DNA of 64,000 nt from Colletotrichum lupini (GCF_023278565.1 NC_064672.1:3286001-3350000), one strand, 5' to 3'; numbered from the stretch's first letter, positions 39,986 to 52,929 are shown. Notes: generated by a model not told the origin, from the sequence alone. Program-made: numbers and translations.

Positions 39986-41200
39986 CCCTTTAGGGTCCGG
40001 TCTACCTTATTAGGGGCTATTTTTGCCTTTATAAGTAAGCTAGTTTATTAGAGTTAATATTAAGTTTTTATTACGTATTTTAATAAGACTTTATAACTAA
40101 TTATAACTAGCTATAGCCGTTATTAAATATTGATAATCCCGTTATAATATATTAACTACCCTCTAAATAGCCGAATACTACCCCTTACTTTTTTTTTATC
40201 TTATTTAATAATAACCTCTTTTTAGTATTCTTATTTAATATATTTAACTATGCTCTTTCTAAGCTCTTAATTATATTATTAAATTTAAACTCATTTATAC
40301 TACTTTATTATATTAAAAAAGCGCTAATAAGGGTAATACTTATTATAATATATTTATTTATCTTTTATAAGTCGATATTATTAATATTTATAATGGATTC
40401 GGGATGCGGCCAGCGACAAGATGCTAATAACTTAGTAACCGGTATACGGATTGTATTATAAAAGAACTTTCTATGAAGCAGAGCCTATACGAAGAACTCT
40501 ATAAGCTTTAGTCTTATAATATACCTATACTTATATTATAGCCTCGCTAGTTAAGTACTATAGCCTAATCTCTTATAATATAGTATTTATTAAAGTAGTC
40601 TTTTTATAACTCGGGGTTATTTAGTATAATATTTATAGGATTTAACTTCTAGTTATTAAAGAAGCCCTAAGGGTTAACGAGCTATTAGCGTCTCGGTATT
40701 TTAATAAAGTATACTTAAAATAGATAGTTAAATAATAATAGCGATAATAATAGTATAATAGCGATAGCGCGATAGTAATAAATAGTAAAGGAAGTAGCGT
40801 TTTTCGACCTTAATAAAGGAAACGAGGTAAGGAATATATATATATATATATATACAAGTTAAAGTTAAAAATATTAGGGTAAATATCGTAGCTTTATAAA
40901 GGTCGGCATTATTCTTAACGATAGCAATAAGGGCATCTCTAATACTATACTATTATAAGCTACTATTACCTAGATAGGTAGCTAACTTAGCTAGGCTCAT
41001 AAGGTAGTAGCGTCGGGCGCCTAATATTATTATTAATAATCCGTAGTTATAAATTTTATAGGAGGGAAAGTTAAGAAAATCTAAAAAAATAGTCTACCGA
41101 GATAGTGTAAGTATTTACTAATACTATATATTAATACTATAAAATTAATATAAAGAACTGCCCGAGCAGCTAGTAAAGGCAGAATATAAAAACAAATAAA
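39986..41200 (+). mobile_element. Family A, full-length interrupted by solo LTR
   Basis: It starts CCCTTTAGGGTCCGG and ends CCCGAGCAGCTAGTAAAGGC plus an A-rich tail. Removing the LTR and its 5-bp duplication leaves about 1.02 kb. Confidence 0.8.
40389..40577 (-). mobile_element. Solo LTR, second copy (189 bp)
   Basis: It is homologous to 31442-31631. It is flanked by ATATT (40384-40388) and ATATA (40578-40582), a 5-bp duplication with one mismatch. The empty site is visible in other A copies, for example near 37690. Confidence 0.82.
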
Positions 41201-41269
41201 ATAAATAAATTAATTACGAACGACCCTTGTCTTAAAATATTATAAAACTAGCCCCTAATTCTTTATTAT

Positions 41270-41615
41270 ATTCTTTTTAAATTCCTTGGTTACTTAACTA
41301 GCTTTATAAATATAGTTTTTATAATAAAAACGAGGATGTTATTTATATAAAAAAGAACAAGGACTTTTTTGATAAAGTCTTAGAATAAGTACGGGTCCTT
41401 AGTTATAAATAAGAGACCTAGGTTTTTGAAAATTAATAATAACTCTTTTTATTATAATAATAAAACGTTAAGGGTATTATATAAGGCTTACTTAAGTTCT
41501 ATATATTTTCTTAGCTTATAAAAGCCGTTTAAAAACTTATAAATAATAAGGGGGTCGCTTAGCTTTCTAATTATATTTAAAAAAGCGTATTTAATATTAT
41601 ATTAATAAACTTCTA
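41270..41615 (-). pseudogene. Ty1/copia reverse transcriptase fragment
   Basis: One minus-strand frame with several RIP-type stops shows the copia order: a K-x-AFLN-like motif (KYAFLN), a GFYKLRK-like block, a K-x-ALY-like block with its following segment, and LVLFYINNILVF where copia elements have YVDD. Both Asp codons of the catalytic pair read Asn, as expected for C-to-T change on the opposite strand. It is nonfunctional. The family call rests on motif order, not a search. Confidence 0.7.
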
Positions 41616-42085
41616 AAGTTCTGCTAGGGGGGCTGTGTTAGTTGGCAAGGCGGGCTATGTCCCACTTTTCCTAAACTAACTCGACCAATAAGAGGCCAGG
41701 GATTATTCCGACTAATTTCCATTACTACTAATTACCTACCTCTACTTACCTACTTTAACATACCTACTTTAACTACGCCGTCGCTGCCCGCGAAAAGTAA
41801 AGCTATTACGACTTAGTTAGCTAATTAGAGGCCGTAGTTAAAGAAGTTTTAATTAAAATTAATAGAAATCGAGATTCGTCAAGATCTTATAATTACTATA
41901 ATATAAAATAAAATAATTTTTGAATTATATAAGTTTACGTAAGCCGGCTCTATATGAGGCTAGTAATAGAAATTTAGAATTAATTACTTACCATAGTTAA
42001 TTAATAAAATTATAATTATTTTATTAATTAGAAAAGTAGCACATAGCCCGCCTGACTAACTAACATAGCCCCCCTAGTAGAACTC
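41616..42085. mobile_element. hAT-like element (470 bp)
   Basis: A perfect 8-bp target duplication AACTTCTA lies at 41608-41615 and 42086-42093. The terminal inverted repeats are about 54 bp, starting GAGTTCTRCTAGGGGGGCT, and include a second inner GGCGGGCTATGT block. There is no transposase frame, so it is non-autonomous. The 8-bp duplication points to hAT. It is inserted in the copia relic. Confidence 0.85.
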
Positions 42086-43300
42086 AACTTCTAAATTAAA
42101 TTAAATAATAATAGTTATAATTACCCTAAATATTCTAGTAATTAGCGTTATTACGTAAGTCTTTTTTGAAGAGTATTATTTCTAAAAGTCCCCCCTAATA
42201 TAAATTCTTAGTTTATAATAGTCGAAGTAATTATTATTATCGAATTTATAATTAAATACCTATTTAAGGAGTATTAGCTTGGAAATAACTAATACCTTAC
42301 TAACTATTTTCTAAGTATTTATTTCTTTTAGTTTCTAAATTTTTAACCGTACTACTTTTATAAATAAACTTTCTAAAGGTTCTAATATATAAAAATATTT
42401 TCCCCCCCGACGGAGCAATCCGCCGGGGCCGTACCGTATATTACGTATTAGGGAAAACTAAGTATAATACGCTCTATACCTAATTACTAACTAAAACTCT
42501 TAACCTTTTACTATAGTCCTCTTAAGTTCTAGCCGCTTATAAAGCAAGCTTTACTTATTTTAATACGTATAAAACCTCCTAGTACTAGCTTACGTAAGTA
42601 GCTAGGTCTAGTATAATTTCTTTTTTTATATAAGTATTATTATTACTTAGGGGGTTTTATAAGAGCTATTTAAAGTACTAGCTTATTACCCTAACTTTAT
42701 ATACCTCTAATCTATTTATTATAATTATTATAACTAAGTTAGTATTAATATATTAAATTCTAATATCCGTACTAGCCCGGCTATTTATAATACTTATAAT
42801 ATTACTTAGCTAAATTCCGTATTATTAAAAAGTACTTTACTACTCTTTAGGTATATTTATATTAGTTATAATAATTATAGTATCGAGCTAGCTAAAAAGG
42901 GTACCTAGCCCGAGAGGGGTAGACTTATTAATAAGTACTTTTAGAGAGTTCTAGCTTACTAATTACTAATTATATACTAAGAGTAAAGTAAATTCTCGTT
43001 AAAGTAGTATTTTAACTAACTAACTTCTTAACTAGTTATTTAACTAACTATTTAAGTAGTAGTTTATATATTAATAAGTTTATTTAATAAGTTTATTTAG
43101 TAAATTTATTTAGTAAATTTGTTTAGTAAATTTATTTAGCTTAAATAGAGAGTAGCTTTAGGTAATATTAAAAGTAATAAAAATAAAAAGAATTTTTATA
43201 AGCTCTAAGTAGTAAATATTAGCTTATTTAGCCCTTTTTTAAAAAAACCCTTTATATTATTATTAAAATTTAAAACCTCTATAGTTAAGGAAGGCCGCTT

Positions 43301-43502
43301 TATTACGGCGCTAGGCACTAGGCCCCTTAGCGCCCAGGCCTTAAGTACTTAACGGACTACTTATAAGTTACGTAACTACTAAACCGCTAGGCCTAAAAGC
43401 CTAGCGCCCCAGATTCCGCCCACTAGTCTACTTTTTCCCTTTTTATATTAAGTTACGTTTATTAAGTTAATATAAACCTACCTCAAGTTCTTTTTTATAA
43501 TA
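43301..43502 (+). repeat. 5' LTR of chromovirus copy 1
   Basis: It starts TATTACGGCGCTAGGCAC and ends TTTATAATA, the RIP-altered form of TGTTAC...GTAACA. It is about 10 nt shorter than the 3' LTR because of a small deletion near its end. Confidence 0.88.
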
Positions 43503-45300
43503 CTACTTAACATTATTTATAAAACCTTATTCTTTAAAAACAGAACGATAATATCTTAACTTATTAATTTATTATACTAATTAGCTACCCTTATTAAAAA
43601 AAAGTATAATACTAAGTAATAACTAACTAATTAACTACGTAAAATAATTAATACTCTCTAAATATATATACCCCCTTTATTAAATATTATAATCTAAAAT
43701 AAGAGCTAAGGAGGGTAAATATCTCTTTATATTAATAATTTTTAATAGGGTTACTACTTATATAAATAATATTAGAGTATTATAAGTACTAATAAAAATA
43801 CTAAACTCCTTATATTTAACCCTAAGGTTGACCTTTTTAATTAATTCGTAAAGTAGCTCCTACTTTTTATTACGTAGGCCAATTAACTTAAGTACCTCTA
43901 TTATATTAATAACGAGCTCGCGTCCCCTATTTAAATTTATAATAAGGGCCTTTTTAGTAATACCAAGTAGTATAATACTAACCTTAAGTTTATTTAGGAC
44001 CTATATAAATAAGATTAGGGTGTTACCCTTTAGGCCTAGGTCAAGAGCTAGCTAAAAATACGTATTACTGAGTATTACTTTAAATAAGTACTTATTTTTA
44101 TAATTAGCTAATTAAGTAATAATACTAAGTAGCTCTACGAAATAATTAAAGAAAATATTAAAGTTATATATATAGTAACTATAGAGCTTTAGAATATTAA
44201 GAAGTAATTAGACTACGCCCTTTATATTAATACTATACTTAGCGAGCGTATTAAATAACTAAAGAATAGCTCTATAGTTAGTATTAGTAATAATAAGCGT
44301 AATAATAATACTTATTGTATATTAGAATAGTACCTTATTAAATTTAAAATATAAAGTAATTATAAAAATACCCTAGCCTTAGTATATTAGCCTTTTTATA
44401 AATTTAAAATACTTAACGTCCCTATTTTTATTAATAATAACGATAATAAGGGCCTAAAGTTCCCTTATTAGCTCTAGCGTATCATAAAGCGCCTTAAGAA
44501 TACGAACTTTAGTATTAATAAATACTACTTAGAATACGTTATTAATAAGATTAGTAGTATTATAGTAGAGTTTATTTACTTAATACTAGCTTTTAATAAA
44601 GTCATTATTATAAACTAGTTATTATATAAGTTTAAGTTAGCCTATACTAGCTTTATTATTATAAATAATACTAATTATAAGCTAAATACCCTCTTTATTA
44701 CCCTTAAGGATATTTACTAAAAGCGCTCTATTTTTATTAAGCTTATTTATATTAATAAGCTCTCTAAGTTTTAATAAAAACGCCGCTTTTATAATAAGCT
44801 CCCTATTTACCTTAAGAACTAGGTTATTTTTAAATACTTAAAGAAGGACGCGACTTTTTAAAAATATACTAAGTACGTTATTTAGCTTATTAATATAATA
44901 TAGCCTTTATTAATTAGTAATAGGGCCCCGAAGAGTACTATACCCGCTTATATTATCCCTATTAATAAAGGAGGTAGTATTATTAAATAGAATACCTATA
45001 GCCGAATTACTAGTTAGAAGACTATCCCTAAGGCTCTATATTAAAAACTTAAAAATAATAGCGCCTATTACGTTTATAATAAGCTTAACTACGTCTTTTA
45101 GGACTGCCCTAAGAAGCCCGCTACTAATATAGCTACTATAAATATTATTATTAACGAGTAGCGAACTTTAGACTCAGAAAACTAAGCCCCCTAGTATAAA
45201 GAACCCCTTAACTAGGGGATAAGTATAAAAAAAATAGAAAATTAATAATTTATTTAGTAAACTTATAAAATCTTATAAAAGAATAGCTTTTTAAAATCGA

Positions 45301-48300
45301 GCTTATAATAATATTTAATAAATATAGAATTTATTTAAAAGCCTTATTTAATACGGGAGCTAATAAGTACGGATTTATAAATAATTACGTAACCCTATTA
45401 TCATAAGAATTCTACGTAGCCCTATTTAATAAATTACTACGCCCTATCTTTATTACCGGATTAATAATAAGTAATTAAAAAATACTAATATAATATAGAT
45501 TATTAACTTGTATATTAACTACCGGGTCCTCTTAAAAATACCCTTATCTTAACTTAATATAGGGTATTACGACTTAATCTTAGGGTAAAAGTAGTTCGAG
45601 TATTATAAACTTAACTTAAATATACGCCGTAAGTACTTAATATAGCCCAAGGATTTATTATTATAAAATACCCCCTCTATTATTATTAGGGATATAAAAG
45701 ACCTATATACCCCTAAGGTTATTAATATATAATACTAAATCGATACTAAGTAATAATAAGAGATATTTAAAATAGATATAGTATAATATAATAAATAATT
45801 ATAAAAGAAGCGGGTACTACTTAAACTTACTAAGATCCTCTATTAACTATAGGGCTTATAAAACTAATATATATAGTAATTTAAGAATATTAAAAATACT
45901 TAGAAGATAAATTACGTACTTACTAATACGCTATTAACCCCTTTAAAAAAGACTAAACCTATATAAACCTCTATTTAGCGCAAAGGAGCTAATATTACCC
46001 TTAATATTACTTTTATTAGCGCCCTAGCGTTTAAAACTAACTTAAAGCGTAAAGACGTTAAGCTAGGCTTTATATTATTATATAAGCTAAATCATATAAT
46101 TAAAAATAAGTAAATAGGATAAGAGGACTCCTTAAAAAGTAATAATTAAAAGACCTAAGATTTTATTATTATAAAGCTTCTAGAGGTACTAAAGCCTTAG
46201 ACCGACGTTTTTAATAAAGTAATAAGTAATATATTAGTATTATATTATAGTTATAATTATAAAATAGAGCTCGTAAAAGGAGGCTAAGAGAAGCTTACTT
46301 ATTACCCCCTCTATAAATAATTAGTACCCAAGCTAGAGGTAACTAAAGCTTACTTTTTAAAGTACTTTTATAAGGGATTTATTAAGCTTAGTAACATACC
46401 TTTTATATTACTTATACTATTTATTAAGAAGTATAATAGTAGCCTATAGTTCTATATTAACTTTAAAAAGCTAAACGAGATTATAAAAAAGGATTAGTAC
46501 TCTCTATTTCTAATTAATAAAATATTAATATAACTAAGCTGAGCTAAAGTATTTATTAAACTTAATATTAAATAAGCTTTTTATTATATTTACCTCGACC
46601 CTATTTTAAAAAACTTTATAACCTTCCGTACTTATTATAAGATATATAAATATAAAATACTACCTTTTGGCCTTTATAATAAGCTAGCTACGTATTAATA
46701 ATATATAAATAACATATTAATAAAATATTTAAACAATTTCTATATTATATATATAAATAATATCCTAATCTTCTTAAATAACCCCCTATAATACTATAAG
46801 TACGTTATAAAAGTATTAGATTACTTATAAAAGTATTAGATTACTTATAAAAAGCTAGATTATAAACCGATATTAAGAAGTATAAATTTAGTATTATTAC
46901 TACGAAGTACCTAGGTTTTATTATTAATACTAATAATATATATTTTAATAAAGATAAGGTCTTTATTATAAAAAACTAGAAGCTATTAATATTACTTAAG
47001 GGTATCTAATTATTCCTCGGCTCTTATAATTTTTATAAAAAGTTTATAAAAAACTACGGGTACTTAGCTAAATTACTAATAAAGCTAACTAATAAAGGCG
47101 TACTTTTTTAATTTAATACCGATTATAATACTATGTTCGAGGTACTAAAGCTAGCCCTTATAATGATACTTATATTTTATTATTTTAGGCCCGAGCTACT
47201 TATATACTTAGAGATTAACGCGTTAAACTTAGGATATAATAGAGCCCTAGTTTAATAATGAATAAATAATAACCTATAGTACCCTATAGCGTTCTATTTA
47301 AAAACTATAAATAGCACAGAGCTTAATTACGCTATATATAATAAAAAAATACTAATAATAATAGTTTATTTAAAAAAGTAGCGCGCAGAATTAGTTAGTT
47401 ATTACTAAAAATTTAATATTATTCTAAACTACTAACCGCTCTTATTCTTTATAATTAAGCGTCTTTTTAATTTATAATAAGCCCGCTAAGCTAGCACCCT
47501 AGCTTATTTTAATTTTTAGATTTAATATTATTTAAAGTAAGAAAACGTATTTATTAACACTTTATTAAAAAAGAACGAGGATATTAAGACTTAATAAGTA
47601 TTAAAATAGGCTAACTAAACGTAGGTCTTATTATTATCAAAGCTATTATTACTAAATATTATTACTAAGTTATAAGTACTATTAAAAAACGTAGTATAAT
47701 AGCCCGAGCTCGTAATTAGGTCCCTTATATTAAAAGACGAGCTTTAGGGGTACTTACTAATTAAAAAGATACTAAAGCTTAACTACGACTTAATAATAAT
47801 ATTACTTACCTTAATATAAGCGCTAATAACTAAGGGCTATAAGCGCTAAAAGATTTAAAATAACGGATTACTTATAATAAATAATGAGCTTATTATACTT
47901 AAAGAGGATAATTTACGTATTATAATTATTTATCAAGTATATAAATAGAGGCTCCTAGCGTACTTAGGGTATAATAAAATAATTAAAATAATTAAGTAAT
48001 AGTACTACTAGCCTAGCTTTATAGTAAATATATATTAGTATATTAAAAACTATTATACGTACTATTATTCTTAAAAACCCCGCAATAGGCCCCCGGGGGA
48101 GCTGAGGCCTTTACTTATACCTAACTACCTATAATAATATATTTCAATAGACTTTATAATAGTACCCCCCGATTAGAAAGGCTATAATATAATATATAGT
48201 ATAGTTAATAAACTAGGTAAAAGAGCTATATTAGTACCCTATTATAAAACTACTACTGCGCGGGATATAAGTAAAATATTTTATAAATAAGTATTACTAA

Positions 48301-49210
48301 TTTTTAAGCTACCCAAGACTATTACTTCTAATTATAATTCTTAGTTTATATTGAATTTCTAAGGGGAGCTATATAAGCTTTATAGCGTTAAGCTATAGTT
48401 ATTAATAATAAATTATTTATAAATACATAGTTAAATAGAGATCTTAAACTAATATATTCTCTAATAACTACGACCCCTAGTTAATTATTACTAAAATAAC
48501 TAAAATAATATACTACTTATAATAGACTTTACTTATATAACCTAACTTAGTAAAACTATAGGGCTATTACCTTACGAGGTTAAATTCGGTCGCTAGCCTC
48601 GACTATTTTTTAACTAAGTTACTAAAACCTAACGCTTTAACTTAATTAAAAAAATGCTTAACTATACTAAGGCTTAGAAAATAGCCTAAGGTATTTATAA
48701 AGCCTAGGAGATTATTAAAAGTAATATAGGAGTTACTTAAGTAAGATACTAAAAAAATACTAATTATTATTAATAGCTTAATAACTTAAAAATTAGTAAT
48801 AGGGTATTTATAAACGTATTTTATTAAAAGACTTAAGACGTTAATAAACTATAATAGCCCTAAGCTAGCCCTTAGCTTATTACTAATATTAGGCTAAGTA
48901 GTATATAAATTATAAAACTATTTATAAAGAGCAAAGCCTACCTAGTCCTTTACTTAAATAAGCTAAAAAAGGCTATAGAGAACCCCTTACTTAGATGATA
49001 CTAAGACCCCCCGCTACTAATCCTCTATAGTTCTAAAGAGCCTAAGTATAAGGTTTTATAAGTAGTTAAATTATAAGTATAATATAGTAAGTTATGATAC
49101 TAATCTAATTGAAAAGAGTATAATAAAGACCTTATATAGTATAATATAAAGAGCTTTTACTATATACTAGTAGCCTTATAAGCGTTTTATAAGTAATACC
49201 TAGTAACTAC
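45301..49210 (+). pseudogene. Chromovirus pol relic
   Basis: Degenerate plus-strand frames keep the pol order. At about 45337 there is an aspartic protease motif ALFNTGANKYGF (D-T-G changed to N-T-G). At about 46500-46800 there is reverse transcriptase, with FRTYYKIYKYKILPFGL and YINNILIF in place of Y-x-DD. At about 47930-48130 there is an integrase zinc-binding region (H, H, C, C spacing) followed by PPGELRPLLIP. At about 49040-49200 there is a chromodomain-like end, with K-E-Y where chromodomains have K-G-Y. Gln-to-stop and Asp-to-Asn changes are those expected from C-to-T mutation on either strand. The chromodomain suggests the element once targeted methylated H3K9 chromatin, which fits its location. 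Confidence 0.83.
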
Positions 49211-49393
49211 GGGACTACTAAAGAACCTCGTATTATAAATAGAAATAGTAGCTAGTAATAGCCCGGCCCTATTATAAGCTAATAATAACGTAGTAGCTAC
49301 CCTTATTATAGGCTTATAAAAGGTAATTATAAAGGATTTAAATAAGGAATTAAGTACTACGAATAGCGCCTTTTATACTAAAGGGGGGGGTAA

Positions 49394-49605
49394 TATTATA
49401 ATACTAAGTACTAAGCCCCTTAATACCTAGGCCTTAAGTACTTAACGGACTACTTATAAATTACGTAACTATTAAACCGCTAGGCCTAAAAGCTTAGCGC
49501 CCTAGATTCCGCCTATTAGTTTACTTTTTCCCTTTTTATATTAAGTTATATTTATTAAGTTAATATAATAGCGTTCCGACCTGCCTCGAGTTCCCTTTTA
49601 TAATA
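49394..49605 (+). repeat. 3' LTR of chromovirus copy 1
   Basis: 212 bp, directly after the polypurine tract at 49378-49390. It reads TATTATAATACTAAG where the 5' LTR reads TATTACGGCGCTAGG, showing stronger RIP at this end. Confidence 0.88.
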
Positions 49606-50115
49606 GCTTTTAATTATTTTAGCCGATTATTATAGATAATTATTACGGCTAACTTCTATTATTAACCTTTTTAACTAGTATTACTATATAAAAAGTAGCT
49701 TACTTATCCTAAATTAAATAGTAGTTTTAATATTAAAATTACTATATTACGTTAAGTACGTACTTAGGATATATCACGTGTATTATATAATTAAAAAGTA
49801 TTTTATATTATATAATTTCCCTTAAAAGCGTAATTCCGTTAAGGTAGATCTTTTATACTTATAAAGCCAGGAAAGAACTACTAGATAAAAATATTTTCTT
49901 ATTTCCCTAGAGAGATAATTAATTAATTTATGTAAATTTAGTTGAATAAAAATATAGTTAGTAAAATATACTTTGTTTTAATAATTATAATATAAACGTA
50001 GTAATACAACGTCTAATATCCTTAAATTACCTTATTAACCGCTTTTTATTAATTAAGTATATATATATTAAAAAGGGAGTCCTAGTCTCTTTTTACTTAA
50101 GTATAAAAAGAGTAC

Positions 50116-50580
50116 CCCTTTAGGGTCCGGTCCGCCTTATTAGGGGCTATCTTCGCCTTTATAAGTAAGCTAGTCTATTAGGGTTAATATCGAGCTTTTA
50201 TTACGTACTTTAATAAGACTTTATAACTAACTATAACCGGCCGTAGCTATTACTAACTATTAATACTAACTAAGCTTAAGATATTAATAACCTTATTATA
50301 ATATATTAATCGCCCTCTAAATAGTTAAATACTACCCCTTACTTTCTCTCTTTATCTTATTTAATAATAACTTCACTTCAATATTCCTATGTAATATACT
50401 CACTTATGCTCTTTTTAAGCTCTTAATTATATTATGAAGTCTAGGCTTATTTATATTATTTTATTATATTAAAAAGGTACTAATATAAGTAACTCTTATA
50501 GTAATATATTTATTTATTTTTTATAAGTTAATATTATAGATATAGTATTTATTAAAACGGTCTCTCTATAACTCGGGGTT
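50116..50580 (+). mobile_element. Family A, 5' part
   Basis: It starts CCCTTTAGGGTCCGG and is cut at ACTCGGGGTT by the family B copy that follows. The other half was not found and probably lies beyond the window. Confidence 0.75.
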
Positions 50581-51161
50581 CCCTCCGATAGAGCAATCCG
50601 CCGGGGCCGTACCGTATATTATATATTAAGGAAACCTAAGTATATTACGCTCTATACCTAACTACTAATTAAAACCGTAATAATAGTTAACTAACTTAAC
50701 TATTATCTCCCTTTTATTAACAGATCCCGACCTTTTATTACCCGTTTAAAGGGCGAGCTATACCTATTCTAACGTATATAAGACCTCATAATACTAGCCT
50801 ATATAAATAATTAGATCCTATATTATATACTCCTTCTTATTAAGAGTTAAAAACCCTCTTATATATTCCCTTATATTTATAATATAAACCGTATTAAAAA
50901 GATTTCTAGTTTTATAAAATATAACTTTTAAATTAATATTAATATATTAAATCTTAACGTCTATATTAACCTAATTATTTATAATATTTATATTATTACT
51001 TACTTAGATTTTATATTATTAAAAAGTATTATATTACTTTTTAAATATACTTACGTTAATTATAATAATTAGGGCGTCGAGGGGGCTTAAGAACTTATTA
51101 AGCCCTAGAGGGGGGACCTAGTGAGGGGTATCTTTAAGTTCTTAATAAAGTAGTAGTTTAT
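50581..51161 (+). mobile_element. Family B, 5' part
   Basis: It starts CCCTCCGATAGAGCAATCCG, a slightly altered 5' hairpin end, and is interrupted by a family A copy at 51162. Confidence 0.78.
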
Positions 51162-51370
51162 TTAATTTTATATTTTGCCTTTACTAGTTACTCGGGCGGT
51201 TCTTAATATTAATTATATAATATTAATATATAGTATTAGTATATACTCTTACTATCTTAATAAAGTATTCTTTTAGATTTTTTACTTTTCTAACTTACCC
51301 TCTTATAAAGTTTAAAATTATTAATGATAATACTAAGTACTTAACGCTACTACTTTATAAGCCTACGTAC

Positions 51371-51556
51371 GCGCCCAATATCGCCGTTAATCTGTGATTA
51401 TAAACTTTGCAAGAGGGAAAGTTTAAAAAGGTAGAAAATATAAAAAGAAATAGTCTAACGAGACAGTGGGAGTATCCACTGATACTGTGTGTTAATACTG
51501 TGTAGCTAATATTAAGAATCGCCCGAGTAGCTAGTAAAGGTAGAAATAAAAAACAA
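51371..51556 (+). mobile_element. Family A, 5'-truncated fragment (186 bp)
   Basis: The 14-bp target duplication ATAAGCCTACGTAC lies at 51357-51370 and 51557-51570. It keeps several CA and TG dinucleotides (CAGTGGGAGTATCCACTGAT) and is younger than its host copy. Confidence 0.9.
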
Positions 51557-52064
51557 ATAAGCCTACGTACTTAGCTAAGGTTTTTACCCCTCTAGGTAAT
51601 AGTAGCTTATAATAATATAGTATTAGAAATACCCTCGTTATTATTATTAAGAATAATACTGATTTTATTAATATTTACCTTAACGCTTTTAACTTCGACT
51701 TATATATATATATATATTCGTTACCTCGTTTCTTTTATTAAAGTTAAAAAACGCTTCCTTTACCGTTTTTACTATTACCTTATTATTATTACCCTATTAC
51801 TATTACCCTATTGCTATTACTATCAAATTATCTACCTATTCTTAAATATATACTATTAAAATACCGAGATACTAACTTATTAATCTATAAGGATACCTTA
51901 AGGGCTAGAAGTTTAATCCTATAAATATTATACTAAAAGACCCCGAACTATTATATAATTATCTTAAGGAATACGGATTAAATATTATTAACTTTAAAAT
52001 TAAATTTTTTAATATAACTATTATTATAATTAGCGCTTACTTTATATAATATAATAACCCCGAA

Positions 52065-52204
52065 TATCGAGATAGTGGGAGTATTTATTATTACTGTGTA
52101 TTAATACTGTGTATTAATACTGTGTATTAATACTGTGTATTAATACCGTGTAATCGATATCGAGAATCGCCCGAGCAGCCAGTAAAGGTAGAAATAAAAA
52201 ACAA
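52065..52204 (+). mobile_element. Family A, 5'-truncated fragment with 13-bp tandem repeat
   Basis: The 14-bp target duplication ATAATAACCCCGAA lies at 52051-52064 and 52205-52218. Inside, the 13-mer ATTAATACTGTGT is repeated about five times, where other A copies have two. It is only partly RIP-mutated. Confidence 0.9.
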
Positions 52205-52717
52205 ATAATAACCCCGAAATACCTAACTAACTCGTAAGTATTATTAATACTCTAGAATCGCTACGTAAAAATAAATTAAAAAGGATTAAAAAAAAGAAAT
52301 CTAACGCTATTAAAAAAGGTAAAAAGTAGGGGGTAGTTTTTAATTATTTAGAGGGTAATTATTATATTATAATAAGGTTATTAATATCTTAAGTTCGGTT
52401 AGTATTAATAATTAGTAACGGCTACGGCTAGCTATAGTTAGTTATAAAGTCTTATTAAAATACGTAATAAAAATACTTAATATTAACCCTAATAAACTAG
52501 CTTATTTATAAAAGCGAAGATGGCCCCTAATAAGGCAGGCCGGACCCTAAAGGGAAGTAGTAGTTTATATAGTAGTTTTTTTCTAACTTTATAAGTATAA
52601 AAGATCGACTTTAATAAGATTACGCTTTTAAAAGAAATTATATAATATAGTATACTTTTTAATTATATAATACGCGTAATAATAATCCGTAATCATGAAC
52701 TTTATAAGAGGGAAAGT

Positions 52718-52929
52718 TATTACAAAAGGGAACTCGAGGTAGGTTAGAACGCTACTATATTAACCTAATAAACATAACTTAATATAAAAAGGCAAAAAGT
52801 AGACTAGTAAGTAGAATCTAGGGTACTAGGCTTTTAGGCCTAGTAGTTTAGTAGTTACGTAACTTATAAATAGTCCGTTAAGTACCTAAGGCCTAGGTAC
52901 TAAGGGGCTTAGTACTTAATATTATAATA
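52718..52929 (-). repeat. 3' LTR of chromovirus copy 2
   Basis: Reverse complement of the copy 1 LTR. On plus it begins TATTACAAAAGGGAACTCGA. Confidence 0.88.

Larger units (their letters stand above)
43301..49605 (+). mobile_element. Ty3/gypsy chromovirus copy 1 (6,305 bp)
   Basis: Direct LTRs lie at 43301-43502 and 49394-49605, with GCTT flanking both sides (43297-43300 and 49606-49609), a 4-bp target duplication. A polypurine tract AAAGGGGGGGG precedes the 3' LTR. The interior carries relics of protease, reverse transcriptase, RNase H, integrase and a C-terminal chromodomain in that order. Everything is RIP-inactivated. Confidence 0.92.
42403..49884 (+). mobile_element. Family B, full-length, split by a chromovirus
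   Basis: The 14-bp target duplication ATAAAAATATTTTC lies at 42389-42402 and 49885-49898. Pieces 42403-43300 and 49606-49884 together give about 1.17 kb. The 5' end is CCCCCCGACGGAGCAATCCG and the 3' end is the GCCAGGAAAGAACTACTAG form. Confidence 0.87.
41201..50115 (-). mobile_element. Ty1/copia relic, interrupted
   Basis: The pieces are 41201-41615, 42094-42402 and 49899-50115. They are separated by an hAT-like element and by a family B copy that itself contains a chromovirus. The minus strand of the first piece encodes a recognisable copia reverse transcriptase. LTRs were not identified; the ends given are the limits of neighbouring family A copies. Confidence 0.65.
51162..52554 (-). mobile_element. 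Family A, full-length with two nested A fragments
   Basis: The 14-bp target duplication AAGTAGTAGTTTAT lies at 51148-51161 and 52555-52568. Removing the two nested fragments leaves about 1.04 kb. Confidence 0.87.
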
